NCBI RefSeq assembly: GCF_019456655.1
Contig: NZ_CP080332.1
Location: 1,116,001-1,180,000 of the forward strand
Length of the DNA stretch: 64,000 nt
Reading direction: 5' to 3'
DNA from: Mycolicibacterium diernhoferi
Lineage (GTDB): Bacteria > Actinomycetota > Actinomycetes > Mycobacteriales > Mycobacteriaceae
Every line of letters starts with the position of its first letter. The stretch's first letter is position 1. The position numbers and the translations under genes are program-made. Below the pieces are notes generated by a model, which had not been told where the DNA came from, did not search any database, and was given only the letters and a program-made list of their open reading frames with translations. This document shows, piece after piece, positions 36,519 through 44,914 of this stretch.

Positions 36519-37838
36519 GGCGGTTTCAAGTCGTGGTTGCAACAGCGGGTGGTTTAGGCGGGTCTGACAGTAATGCGTCGAGGGCTTCGGCGGGTGTTCT
36601 CCAGCCCAGGGTCTGGCGGGGTCGGTTGTTGAGTTTGGCGGCGACGTAGTCGAGGTAGTCGGCGGGAAAGACCGATAGGTCAGTGCCTTTGGGGAAGTAT
36701 TGGCGCAGGAGGCCGTTGGTGTTCTCGTTGGTGCCTCGTTGCCAGGGTGAGTGCGGATCGCAGAAGTAGATGTCGAGATCGGTGGCTGCAGCGATCTTGG
36801 CGTGGTTGGCCATTTCGATGCCCTGGTCCCAGGTCAGCGTGCGGGCCATGATCGCGGGCAGCTGGGCGATTTTGGCCACGATGGCCTCTTGGACTGCCAG
36901 GGCGCCGTGGTTATCGGGTAGGTGCAGCAGGATCACGAACCGGGTGCTGCGTTCGACCAGGGTGCCGATCGCGGACTTGTTTTCCGTTCCAGTGATCAGG
37001 TCGCCTTCCCAATGGCCGGGGATGGCACGATCCTCGACCTCGGCAGGCCGGTCACTGATGCTGACCATGTCCCGGATACGCGGGCGTCGCTGGTCGGGGC
37101 GGTGCTGCGGTTTGCGCAGTGCTCGACCCGTGCGCAAACACGTGTGCAAGTCGCGGCGCAGATTCCCCTTGCCCTGCACGTAGATTGCCTGGTAGATCGT
37201 CTCGTGCGACACCCACATCTCCGGATCGTCGGGGAACTCCCACCGTAACCGGTGGGCGATCTGGGCTGGGCTGTGCTGTTCGTGGCCCAACCGGTACTGC
37301 ACGGCATCGCGCAGCCGCGCATTGGTGGCCAGCTTGCCCGCCTTGGGGCGTCGAGCCCGGTGCTCGGAGCGGACCTGGGCCAGCAACGCGTCGTACTTCA
37401 ACCTCGTGGTGCGACCGCTCTGGCGGGCCCCGAAGCGTTCCTTGCGCCGGTAGCCGGACTTGCCGCCATTGTGGGCGGCGATGGCACCATTGACGTCGAG
37501 TTCGTATTTGATCGTCGAGGCCGGCCGGCCCAAGCTGCGCCCTATCGAGTTCAGCGATTCATAGTTGTGCACGCCGATCTGGATCCGGATCCGATCAGCC
37601 AGATCCAGGCGCCGTCGCCGACCGTTCTTCCTAGGGGCAGTGAACTGGGGTTTCACCCCGCCAGCGTCAGCGAACCACGTGACCCCAGTCGTTACCGACA
37701 CGCCGGCAGCCACAGCGGCCTGACGTTCGGTCAGGCCGGCACCGATATGACCCCAAAACGCTTCACGAACAGACCTGAGCGATCTCCGAGACAACAGCAC
37801 TCCTCAAGTAGTGCTGTTGCATCCACCCCTTGAAGCCA
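36519..37838. mobile_element. IS30-family insertion sequence (copy 2)
   Basis: A 1320-bp element with one minus-strand transposase gene. The terminal inverted repeats are imperfect: 36522-36543 and 37816-37837 share TTCAAG and TGCAAC blocks, with 16 of 20 inner positions matching. AGGAG flanks it at 36514-36518 and 37839-37843 as a putative 5-bp target duplication. It is inserted in the loop of hairpin copy C. It is not the same IS as copy 1. Confidence 0.82.
36526..37800 (-). CDS. IS30-family transposase
   Basis: Intact 424-residue DDE transposase. The N-terminal helix-turn-helix (LTERQAAVAAGVSVTTGVTW) and an IS30-type second region (YESLNSIGRSLGRPASTIKYE) precede the core. The core has HETIYQAIYVQG, GHWEGDLITG (Asp), LTWDQGIEM (Asp) and NENTNGLLRQYFPKG (Glu). 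The stop codon lies within the left terminal repeat. The intact frame and tidy ends suggest a recent insertion. Confidence 0.95.
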   Translation of the reverse strand: MLLSRRSLRSVREAFWGHIGAGLTERQAAVAAGVSVTTGVTWFADAGGVKPQFTAPRKNGRRRRLDLADRIRIQIGVHNYESLNSIGRSLGRPASTIKYELDVNGAIAAHNGGKSGYRRKERFGARQSGRTTRLKYDALLAQVRSEHRARRPKAGKLATNARLRDAVQYRLGHEQHSPAQIAHRLRWEFPDDPEMWVSHETIYQAIYVQGKGNLRRDLHTCLRTGRALRKPQHRPDQRRPRIRDMVSISDRPAEVEDRAIPGHWEGDLITGTENKSAIGTLVERSTRFVILLHLPDNHGALAVQEAIVAKIAQLPAIMARTLTWDQGIEMANHAKIAAATDLDIYFCDPHSPWQRGTNENTNGLLRQYFPKGTDLSVFPADYLDYVAAKLNNRPRQTLGWRTPAEALDALLSDPPKPPAVATTT

Positions 37839-37932
37839 AGGAGTGAAGGGACAGCGGGTACGCGAGTTTCGCCGGAAACCGTAGGCCGCCGAACGGCTCC
37901 GCAGCGCGAGGCCCGAACGTAGGGTTCGAAAG

Positions 37933-40900
37933 ATGCGCGTCACCGCTGCGGAGTCGACGGACCTGTTCGTCGGGCCCCCGGACTCGCCGGTGCAGCTGGT
38001 CCGCATCGGTTACACCGGCTGCACCGCGCCGACACCGGTCCGGGTGACCGGCACCGGCCTGCTGGGAGAGGCCGTCGCACAACCGGACGCCGGCAGCGTC
38101 GAGGTGCCGATGCAGGTCAGCGACCCGCAACCCGGCCGGCACCGGGAGGCCGCGATCGGTGATACCGCCTTCACCTTCGTCGACGCCGAACCCGGCTGGA
38201 CGATGTTCATGATCAGCCACTTCCACTACGACCCGGTCTGGTGGAACACCCAGGCCGCCTACACCAGCCTGTGGACCGAGGAACCGCAGGGCCTGTGCCG
38301 GCAGACCAACGGATTCGACCTGGTCACCGCGCATCTGGAAATGGCGCGCCGCGACCCCGATTACAAGTTCGTGCTGGCCGAGGTCGACTACCTCAAACCG
38401 TTCTGGGACACCCACCCCGAGGAACGCGCCGATCTGCGCCGGATGATCGGTGAGGGCCGCATCGAGATCATGGGCGGCACCTACAACGAGCCCAACACCA
38501 ACCTGACCAGCCCGGAGACCGCGATCCGGAACTTCGTGTCCGGCATCGGGTTTCAGCGTGACGTGTTGGGTGGTGACCCGGCCACCGCCTGGCAGCTGGA
38601 CGTGTTCGGGCACGATCCGCAGTTCCCGGGGATGGCCGCCGACGCCGGGCTGACCTCCAGTTCCTGGGCCCGCGGCCCGCACCACCAGTGGGGGCCGATG
38701 GCGGGCGGTGGCGATCCCGAACGCATGCAGTTCGCCAGCGAATTCGAGTGGACGGCCCCGTCCGGGCGCGGGCTGCTCACCCATTACATGCCCGCGCACT
38801 ACGCCGGGGGCTGGTGGATGGACTCCGCGGCGTCGCTGGCCGACGCGGAAGCCGAAACCCACAAGCTGTTCACCAACCTGAAGAAGGTGGCGCTGACCCG
38901 CAACGTGCTGCTGCCGGTGGGCACCGACTACACGCCACCGAACAAGTGGGTCACCGAGATTCACCGCGACTGGAACGCGCGCTACACCTGGCCGCGGTTC
39001 ACCTGTGCGCTGCCCCGGGAGTTCTTCGCCGCCGTGCGGGCCGAGTTGGCCGAGCGCGGCGTCCGGGCCTCTGTGCAGACCCGGGACATGAACCCGATCT
39101 ACACCGGCAAGGACGTCTCCTACATCGACACCAAACAGGCCAACCGGGCCGCCGAGAATGCGGTGCTGGAGGCCGAACGGTTCGCGGTGTTCGCCGGTGT
39201 GCTGGGCGGAGCCACCTATCCGCAGGCGGCGCTGGCCAAGGCCTGGGTGCAACTGGCCTACGGTGCGCATCACGACGCGATCACCGGGTCGGAATCCGAC
39301 CAGGTGTACCTCGACCTGCTCACCGGCTGGCGCGACGCGTGGGAGATCGGCCGTGGTGCCCGAGACAGCGCGCTGCGGCTGCTCTCCGGTGCCGTCGACG
39401 CGCCGGTGGTGGTGTGGAATCCGTTGGTGCACAGCCGAACCGACATGGTCACCGCATACCTGGACGAACCCTTCACCGGTGAGATGTGCGATATGTCCGG
39501 CCGGGCGCTGCCCACCCTGATCGACGGTCACACCGTCACCTGGCGGGCCGAGGACATCGGCTCACTCGGCTGGCAGGGCTACCAGTGCGACGCCGACGCC
39601 GAGGGCTCCCGCTGGCGTGAGATCGACGGGACCACGATCACCAACCGGACCCACACGCTGACGGTCGACCCGGCCCGCGGCGGCGGTGTCGACTCCCTGA
39701 TCGCCGACGGACGTGAACTCATCGCCGACCGGCAGATCGGCAACGAACTGGCGGTCTACGACGAATACTCGGCGCACCCGCAGGCCGGGGAAGGTCCGTG
39801 GCACCTGCTGCCCAAGGGACCGCTGACCCGCTCGGCGCAGTTCCCCGCGACGGTGCAGGGGTGGCGGTGCGCGCTGGGGGAGCGGCTGGTGATCACCGGT
39901 GCGATCCCCGGCGTGCTGCGTTACACCCAGACCCTGACCCTGTGGGACGGTATCGACCGTGTCGAATGCCGCACCGAGATAGACGAATTCACCGGTGCGG
40001 ACAAACTGCTGCGGCTGTGCTGGCCCTGCCCGGTGCCCGGCGCCATGCCGGTCAGCGAGGTCGGCGACGCGGTCATCGGCCGGGGCTTCGGACTGCTGCA
40101 CGCCGGCGCGGGCGCGGTGGACGCTGCGCAGCACCCGTGGACCCTGGACAACCCGGCCTACGGCTGGTTCGGACTGTCCGCCACCCTGCGGGTGCGCATC
40201 GGCACCGGCGCGCGGGCGATCTCGGTCGCCGAGGTGGTCACCCCCGGTGCGGGATTAGACGAACGCGCCCTGATGGTCGCGCTGGTGCGCGCCGGTGTCA
40301 CCGCCACCTGCAGTGCCGCCGGGCGCCCCCGCTACGGCGACCTGTCGGTGGACTCCAACCTGCCCGACGCCCGCATCGCGCTCGGTCACCCCGATGAGAA
40401 TTCCTTCACCGCAGCGGTATTGGAGACATCGCCAGAGCACCGGGTGGAACTGGACCGCCAGATCGGCGCCACCGGGGCGGCCCGGGTATGGGTACCGGCC
40501 GCGGCGCCGCTGGCCCGCGAGTGGGTGCCCGGTGCGGACCTCACCGGAGTCCGGGCGCTGCCGGTGCTCGTTGTCGTCGGTGGTGTCGACGCGCTGGTCG
40601 ACGATATCGCCGACGCCGAGATCACGGTCCAGCAGCACGCCCCGGCCGGTCTGGAACCCTTCGAGCCGGCGACCGTGGCCGTCTTCAACCGCGGGGTACC
40701 CGGCTTCGCGGTCGAACCCGACGGCACCCTGCACACCTCGCTGATGCGGTCGTGCACCGGCTGGCCCTCGGGCACCTGGATCGACCCGCCGCGACGCACC
40801 GCACCCGACGGCTCCGGCTTCGGGCTGCAGCACTGGACGCACACCTTCGACTACGCGGTGGCCGCCGGTGCGGGGGACTGGCGCGACAGCGAGATCCCAC

Positions 40901-42045
40901 ACCGCAGTGCGGCGTTCTCACACCCGCTGTTGGCGGTGCGCAACCGGCGCGCCGGCACCGACGGGCTGCCCGCGCACGGCGCACTGCTCGACGTGGACTC
41001 CGACGGCGGCGGCAGTGTCCAACTCGGCGCGCTCAAGGCGGCGGGAAATCCGCTGGCAGCCGGCAGCGTGCGCGTCGTCGACCCCGCCACGGTGGCCCTG
41101 CGGATCGTCGAAACACACGGCCGGGACACCCAATTCGTGATCCGCTCCGGGCTGAGTGCGGTGGCCCCGCCGACCCCGGCGGACCTGCTGGAACGCCGCC
41201 TCGACCACGGTGCCACGTTCACCCTGCACGGCTACCAGATCGCCACCCTGCTGACCCGCCTGGACGCGGTCAAGGTCCTCAACGCCGACAACGAAGCGTT
41301 GGCCCCGGAAGCGGAGGCGGCGCAACCGCTGTACGCCCGGTACTGGCTGCACAACCGCGGCCCCGCCCCGCTGGGCGGGCTGCCGGCGGTGGCCCATCTG
41401 CACCCGCATCGACTCCGCGCCGATCCCGGTGCGCCGGTGCGGCTTCGGCTCACCGCGGCCAGCGACTGCACCGACGCCGCGGTGCACGGCCAGGTCCGGG
41501 TGATCTGCCCGCCCGACTGGAGCGTCGACACCGACGAACTGTCGTTCGTGCTGCCGCCCGGGGACTACCTGGACACCGAGGTGACCGCCACGATGCCGGC
41601 GGCGGCGCCGCCCGGGCTGTACCCGATCCGCGTCGAACTCGCGCTCAACGGCCGCGGCGAGCTCCCGACATCCTGGCGCCAGGTCGTCGAGGACGTCTGC
41701 ATCGTGCAGGTCGGTGACACCGCGGGTGCGGTGCTGAAACTGACGGCCGAGCCGAGTCCGGTGCAGGTCCGGGCCGGTGAGAGCGCACGGTTCGGCGTCA
41801 CCGTCGGCACCGACGCCTGCGCCGATCTGGCGGCCGAAGCGCATCTGATCAGCCCGTGGGGAACCTGGGAATGGTTGGGCCCGAACGTAGTCGGGGTCAG
41901 ACTGCCGGCTGGGGGCAGTGCGCGCATCGAGTTCGAGGCCGCGCCGCCGCCGTGGGCGCCGCCGGGGCAGTGGTGGGCGCTGATCCGGGTGGCCTGTGCG
42001 GGCCGGCTGCTGTACTCGCCCGCGGTGCCGGTGGTGATCCCGTGA
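37933..42045 (+). CDS. Alpha-mannosidase, glycoside hydrolase family 38
   Basis: Large zinc-dependent retaining mannosidase (1370 residues), equivalent in position to Rv0648. HFHYDPVWW at about 96-104 supplies zinc ligands H96 and D98-D100 region residues. QLDVFGHDPQFP at 221-232 contains the predicted nucleophile D223. GAHHDAITGSESDQ (about 443-456) supplies further active-site His/Asp residues. A long beta-rich C-terminal half follows, ending in two Ig-like segments. No signal peptide is visible, so action on cytosolic or recycled mannosides is inferred. It is longer than the M. tuberculosis protein. The next gene starts within its stop codon. Confidence 0.9.
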   Translation: MRVTAAESTDLFVGPPDSPVQLVRIGYTGCTAPTPVRVTGTGLLGEAVAQPDAGSVEVPMQVSDPQPGRHREAAIGDTAFTFVDAEPGWTMFMISHFHYDPVWWNTQAAYTSLWTEEPQGLCRQTNGFDLVTAHLEMARRDPDYKFVLAEVDYLKPFWDTHPEERADLRRMIGEGRIEIMGGTYNEPNTNLTSPETAIRNFVSGIGFQRDVLGGDPATAWQLDVFGHDPQFPGMAADAGLTSSSWARGPHHQWGPMAGGGDPERMQFASEFEWTAPSGRGLLTHYMPAHYAGGWWMDSAASLADAEAETHKLFTNLKKVALTRNVLLPVGTDYTPPNKWVTEIHRDWNARYTWPRFTCALPREFFAAVRAELAERGVRASVQTRDMNPIYTGKDVSYIDTKQANRAAENAVLEAERFAVFAGVLGGATYPQAALAKAWVQLAYGAHHDAITGSESDQVYLDLLTGWRDAWEIGRGARDSALRLLSGAVDAPVVVWNPLVHSRTDMVTAYLDEPFTGEMCDMSGRALPTLIDGHTVTWRAEDIGSLGWQGYQCDADAEGSRWREIDGTTITNRTHTLTVDPARGGGVDSLIADGRELIADRQIGNELAVYDEYSAHPQAGEGPWHLLPKGPLTRSAQFPATVQGWRCALGERLVITGAIPGVLRYTQTLTLWDGIDRVECRTEIDEFTGADKLLRLCWPCPVPGAMPVSEVGDAVIGRGFGLLHAGAGAVDAAQHPWTLDNPAYGWFGLSATLRVRIGTGARAISVAEVVTPGAGLDERALMVALVRAGVTATCSAAGRPRYGDLSVDSNLPDARIALGHPDENSFTAAVLETSPEHRVELDRQIGATGAARVWVPAAAPLAREWVPGADLTGVRALPVLVVVGGVDALVDDIADAEITVQQHAPAGLEPFEPATVAVFNRGVPGFAVEPDGTLHTSLMRSCTGWPSGTWIDPPRRTAPDGSGFGLQHWTHTFDYAVAAGAGDWRDSEIPHRSAAFSHPLLAVRNRRAGTDGLPAHGALLDVDSDGGGSVQLGALKAAGNPLAAGSVRVVDPATVALRIVETHGRDTQFVIRSGLSAVAPPTPADLLERRLDHGATFTLHGYQIATLLTRLDAVKVLNADNEALAPEAEAAQPLYARYWLHNRGPAPLGGLPAVAHLHPHRLRADPGAPVRLRLTAASDCTDAAVHGQVRVICPPDWSVDTDELSFVLPPGDYLDTEVTATMPAAAPPGLYPIRVELALNGRGELPTSWRQVVEDVCIVQVGDTAGAVLKLTAEPSPVQVRAGESARFGVTVGTDACADLAAEAHLISPWGTWEWLGPNVVGVRLPAGGSARIEFEAAPPPWAPPGQWWALIRVACAGRLLYSPAVPVVIP

Positions 42046-42605
42046 CCGCGGCCCTGGTCGGCGGTCAGGTCGTCACCGTCGCCGAGATCGACGAGCGGGA
42101 AAAGGCCTTGCGGGCAGGCAATATGGCCTCGGCGCTACCCCTGCCGGGGACCAGCGAGGGGCGTCAGCTGCGGCGCTGGCTGACCCAGCTGGTGACGGCC
42201 GAGCGGGTGGTGGCCGCCGAACCCGATGGCGGGCAGGTGCCGACGCCGGCGGAGGTGCTGCCGGACATGGCCGCCCGGCTGGAGATCGGCAGCATCGCCG
42301 CGGCGGTACTGGCCACCCCGGCGGGCCGGGCGGCGTTCGCCCGCGTCACCGCCGAGGTGGACGTCACCGATCTGGAGATCGCCGGCTATCACCGGCGCAA
42401 CCCGGGACGGTTCGCCGCCCGGCGCACCGAGGCGCTCGACTTCGCCCAGGCCCGCCCGCTGATCGCCGAGCACCTGCGGGCCGCGGCCCGGCGCCGGGCG
42501 TTCCGGCTGTGGCTGGATGCACGGTGCGCCGAACTCGTGCAGCTGGCCCCGGGATACGAGCACCCCGGCGATCCCCGTCAATCCGACAACACGCACAGGC
42601 ACTGA
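42042..42605 (+). CDS. SurA/PrsA-N-like protein without catalytic isomerase domain
   Basis: A 187-residue protein starting at GTG 42042, overlapping the mannosidase stop (GTGA). Segments resemble the helical chaperone part of SurA/PrsA: VVTVAEIDEREKALRAG, LRRWLTQLVTAERVV, VTDLEIAGYHRRNPGRFA and ARPLIAEHLRAAARRRAFRL with WLDARCAELV. No parvulin domain and no signal peptide are present. A chaperone or assembly role for the mannosidase is a guess from coupling. M. tuberculosis has a different gene (fabD2) in this interval. Confidence 0.62.
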   Translation: MTAALVGGQVVTVAEIDEREKALRAGNMASALPLPGTSEGRQLRRWLTQLVTAERVVAAEPDGGQVPTPAEVLPDMAARLEIGSIAAAVLATPAGRAAFARVTAEVDVTDLEIAGYHRRNPGRFAARRTEALDFAQARPLIAEHLRAAARRRAFRLWLDARCAELVQLAPGYEHPGDPRQSDNTHRH

Positions 42606-42607
42606 TC

Positions 42608-43498
42608 ATGAACGTATTGGCCCTCGATATCGGCGGCACCAAGATCGCCGCGGCCGTCGTGGACGAGGACGGCGCCCTGGTGCACCGCGTCCAGCTGCCC
42701 ACCCCGAAGCAGTCGGCCGAGGCCGCCTGGCAGGTGACCGCGGACCTGATCGGCCAGGCGCTGGCCGCCGCCCCGGCGAGCGCAGTCGGCATCGCCTCGG
42801 CCGGGCCGGTGGCGCTCGACATCGGCGCCATCAGCCCGGTCAATATCGCTGTGTGGCAGGACTTTCCGATCGTGGACCGGGTCGCCGAGCTGACCGGGTT
42901 ACCGGTGCGCCTGGGTGGGGACGGGGTGTGCATGGCGCTCGGCGAGCACCGCCACGGCGCGGGGCGGGGCGCGCAGTTCCTGCTCGGCATGGTGGTCTCC
43001 ACCGGAATCGGCGGGGGACTGGTGCTCGACGGCGCCCCCTACGACGGGCGCACCGGCAACGCCGGTCACGTCGGGCACATGGTCGTCGACCCGGCGGGGG
43101 AGCTCTGCGTCTGTGGCGGCACCGGCTGCGTGGAGACGGTCGCCTCCGGGCCGCGGATGACCCGGTGGGCGCAACAACAGGGCTGGGTCGGGGCGGACGC
43201 CAAGGAGTTGGCGGCCGCGGCGGCCGCCGGTGATGCGATCGCGCTCGCGGCGTTCCGGCGGGGGACGACGGCGCTGGCGGCGGTGATCGCGTCGACCGCG
43301 GCGGTGTGTGACCTGGATCTGGTGGTGATCGGCGGCGGGGTGGCCAAGGCCGGGGAGGTGCTGTTCGCCCCGTTGCGGACGGTGCTGGCCCGCTATGCCG
43401 GGCTGAGCTTCATCAGGGGCCTGCGGATTGTGCCCGCCGAGCTGGGTTCCGACGCCGGGCTGGTCGGGGCGGCGGCCTTGGCCCTGCACCGAGAGTGA
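42608..43498 (+). CDS. ROK-family sugar kinase or regulator-like protein
   Basis: A 296-residue ROK protein, equivalent in position to Rv0650. The ATP-binding LALDIGGTKIAAAVVDEDG lies at the N-terminus. STGIGGGLVLDG and the zinc motif GHMVVDPAGELCVCGGTGC (about 156-174, His plus three Cys) follow. There is no N-terminal DNA-binding domain, so a sugar kinase is more likely than a repressor. Adjacency to the mannosidase suggests it phosphorylates mannose or a related hexose. It starts 2 bases after the upstream stop codon. Confidence 0.88.
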   Translation: MNVLALDIGGTKIAAAVVDEDGALVHRVQLPTPKQSAEAAWQVTADLIGQALAAAPASAVGIASAGPVALDIGAISPVNIAVWQDFPIVDRVAELTGLPVRLGGDGVCMALGEHRHGAGRGAQFLLGMVVSTGIGGGLVLDGAPYDGRTGNAGHVGHMVVDPAGELCVCGGTGCVETVASGPRMTRWAQQQGWVGADAKELAAAAAAGDAIALAAFRRGTTALAAVIASTAAVCDLDLVVIGGGVAKAGEVLFAPLRTVLARYAGLSFIRGLRIVPAELGSDAGLVGAAALALHRE

Positions 43499-43546
43499 AG
43501 TAGATGGCGAACTTCGGGTGATTTCTCGCGATCTACTTCACTCTCG
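43490..43546. terminator. Hairpin overlapping the ROK gene stop
   Basis: A 16-bp perfect stem: 43490-43505 (CGAGAGTGAAGTAGAT) pairs with 43531-43546 around a 25-nt loop. The stop codon of the ROK gene lies in the left arm. No T-tract follows. It probably ends the mannosidase operon before the rplJ leader and is unrelated in sequence to hairpins A-C. Confidence 0.65.
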
Positions 43547-43599
43547 GCGCTAGGAGCGCAGCGATTTGGGCGGCAGGCCAACCGTCGGCTACCCTTGGG

Positions 43600-43792
43600 C
43601 AGTTCCACCGAAGACCGTCGGTCACCGAGAAATCGGTTGAAGGTCCGGGATCATCCGGGCGGCCCACGCAGGAGGACGAGGTAGATGCATTCTTGCGCGC
43701 CCCGACCTGTCTGCGTCGGGGCGTTCGTCTTTTCCAGGCCCCTCTCTCGAAAACCTCCGCCCGATGGTCCAAACCATTACGAGGAGGCAAGC
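43600..43792 (+). promoter_or_regulatory. Ribosomal protein L10 leader with attenuator
   Basis: The rplJ 5' leader carries the actinobacterial L10-leader pattern: ACCGAAGACCGTCGGTC near 43613, a central helix, and AGGAGGACGAGGT near 43670, which mimics the L10(L12)4 site of 23S rRNA. It ends in a stem CGCCCCGAC (43698-43706)/GTCGGGGCG (43715-43723) followed by TTCGTCTTTT, an intrinsic-terminator shape. Autogenous control by L10 is established for this family; here it is inferred from pattern. Confidence 0.7.
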
Positions 43793-44323
43793 ATGGCCAA
43801 GGCTGACAAGGCCACCGCGGTCGCCGACATCGCCGAGAAGTTCAAGGAGGCGACGGCCACCGTCGTCACCGAGTACCGCGGCCTGACGGTGACCAATCTT
43901 GCCGAGCTGCGCAGGTCCCTGGGTGCTGACACGACCTACACCGTCGCCAAGAACACCTTGGCGAAGCGTGCCGCGACCGAAGCCGGCATCGAGGGTCTGG
44001 AAGACCTCTTCACCGGCCCGACCGCCATCGCGTTCATCAACGGCGAGCCCGTCGATGCCGCCAAGGCGATCAAGAAGTTCGCCAAGGACAACAAGGCCCT
44101 GATCGTCAAGGGCGGCTACATGGACGGAAAGGCTCTTTCCGTCGATGAGGTCAACCGCATCGCCGACCTCGAGTCGCGCGAGGTCCTGCTGTCCAAGCTG
44201 GCCGGCGCGCTGAAGGCGAAGCAGTCCCAGGCCGCAGCGCTGTTCGTGGCGCCCGCGTCCCAGATCGCCCGCCTGGCCGCAGCTCTGCAAGACAAGAAGG
44301 CCGCCGAAGACTCGGCTGCCTGA
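43793..44323 (+). CDS. rplJ: 50S ribosomal protein L10
   Basis: Stalk-base protein that anchors L7/L12 dimers. The product from ATG 43793 has 176 residues with [17 protein letters not shown] (about 25-41) and [13 protein letters not shown], and a helical C-terminal tail that binds L12. GAGGAGG precedes the ATG by a few bases; in-frame upstream codons at 43685 lie within the leader RNA. rplL follows 33 bases later. Confidence 0.97.
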   Translation: MAKADKATAVADIAEKFKEATATVVTEYRGLTVTNLAELRRSLGADTTYTVAKNTLAKRAATEAGIEGLEDLFTGPTAIAFINGEPVDAAKAIKKFAKDNKALIVKGGYMDGKALSVDEVNRIADLESREVLLSKLAGALKAKQSQAAALFVAPASQIARLAAALQDKKAAEDSAA

Positions 44324-44356
44324 GACCACCCCACAAAGACAAGATAAGGAATCACC

Positions 44357-44743
44357 ATGGCAAAGCTGTCCACCGAAGAACTGCTCGACGCGTTCAAGGA
44401 AATGACCCTGCTGGAGCTCTCTGAGTTCGTGAAGCAGTTCGAGGAGACCTTCGACGTCACCGCCGCCGCTCCCGTCGCAGTCGCCGCTGCGGGTGCCGCC
44501 CCGGCCGCCGCCGAGGCCGCCGAGGAGCAGAGCGAATTCGACGTCATCCTCGAGGGTGCCGGCGAGAAGAAGATCGGCGTCATCAAGGTCGTCCGTGAGA
44601 TCGTCTCCGGCCTGGGCCTGAAGGAAGCCAAGGACCTCGTCGACAGCGCCCCCAAGCCGCTGCTGGAGAAGGTTTCCAAGGAAGCCGCCGAGGATGCCAA
44701 GGGCAAGCTCGAGGCTGCCGGCGCTTCGGTGACCGTCAAGTAG
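44357..44743 (+). CDS. rplL: 50S ribosomal protein L7/L12
   Basis: Stalk protein that recruits translation GTPases, 128 residues. The N-terminal dimerisation and L10-binding helices ([20 protein letters not shown]) lead into an Ala-rich hinge (about 37-58). The C-terminal domain has [20 protein letters not shown] and ends [12 protein letters not shown] perfect palindromic terminator follows the stop. Confidence 0.98.
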   Translation: MAKLSTEELLDAFKEMTLLELSEFVKQFEETFDVTAAAPVAVAAAGAAPAAAEAAEEQSEFDVILEGAGEKKIGVIKVVREIVSGLGLKEAKDLVDSAPKPLLEKVSKEAAEDAKGKLEAAGASVTVK

Positions 44744-44755
44744 TTTGCTTCACGC

Positions 44756-44791
44756 ACTGTGGGCCGGGTCGATATCGACCCGGCCCACAGT
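44756..44791. terminator. Palindromic terminator after rplL
   Basis: A perfect 36-base palindrome centred on GATATC at 44773-44774. Left half: ACTGTGGGCCGGGTCGAT. It folds to a long GC-rich stem starting 12 bases after the rplL stop and ends the rplJ-rplL transcript. Confidence 0.85.
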
Positions 44792-44914
44792 CGTATTCGG
44801 GGGCCGCCGACTGTGCGGTTAGTCGTTGCTGAAAAACTGCGTAGGTTACAGTGACTCAAGCCACAGGCGGGGCAGCCGGTGGCGTGGTGGGGCCGTGAGC
44901 CGGAAGGAATTTGT

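Larger units (their letters stand above)
36487..37873. repeat. Inverted-repeat hairpin, copy C, split by IS30 insertion
   Basis: The left arm at 36487-36510 (GGCGAAACACGCGTACC core) begins 2 bases after the WYL gene stop. The right arm ends at 37873 (GGTACGCGAGTTTCGCC core). An IS30-family element lies in between. Removing 36519-37838 and one copy of AGGAG restores a 14-nt loop, exactly as in copies A and B. The outer half of the right arm is more diverged. Confidence 0.8.
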
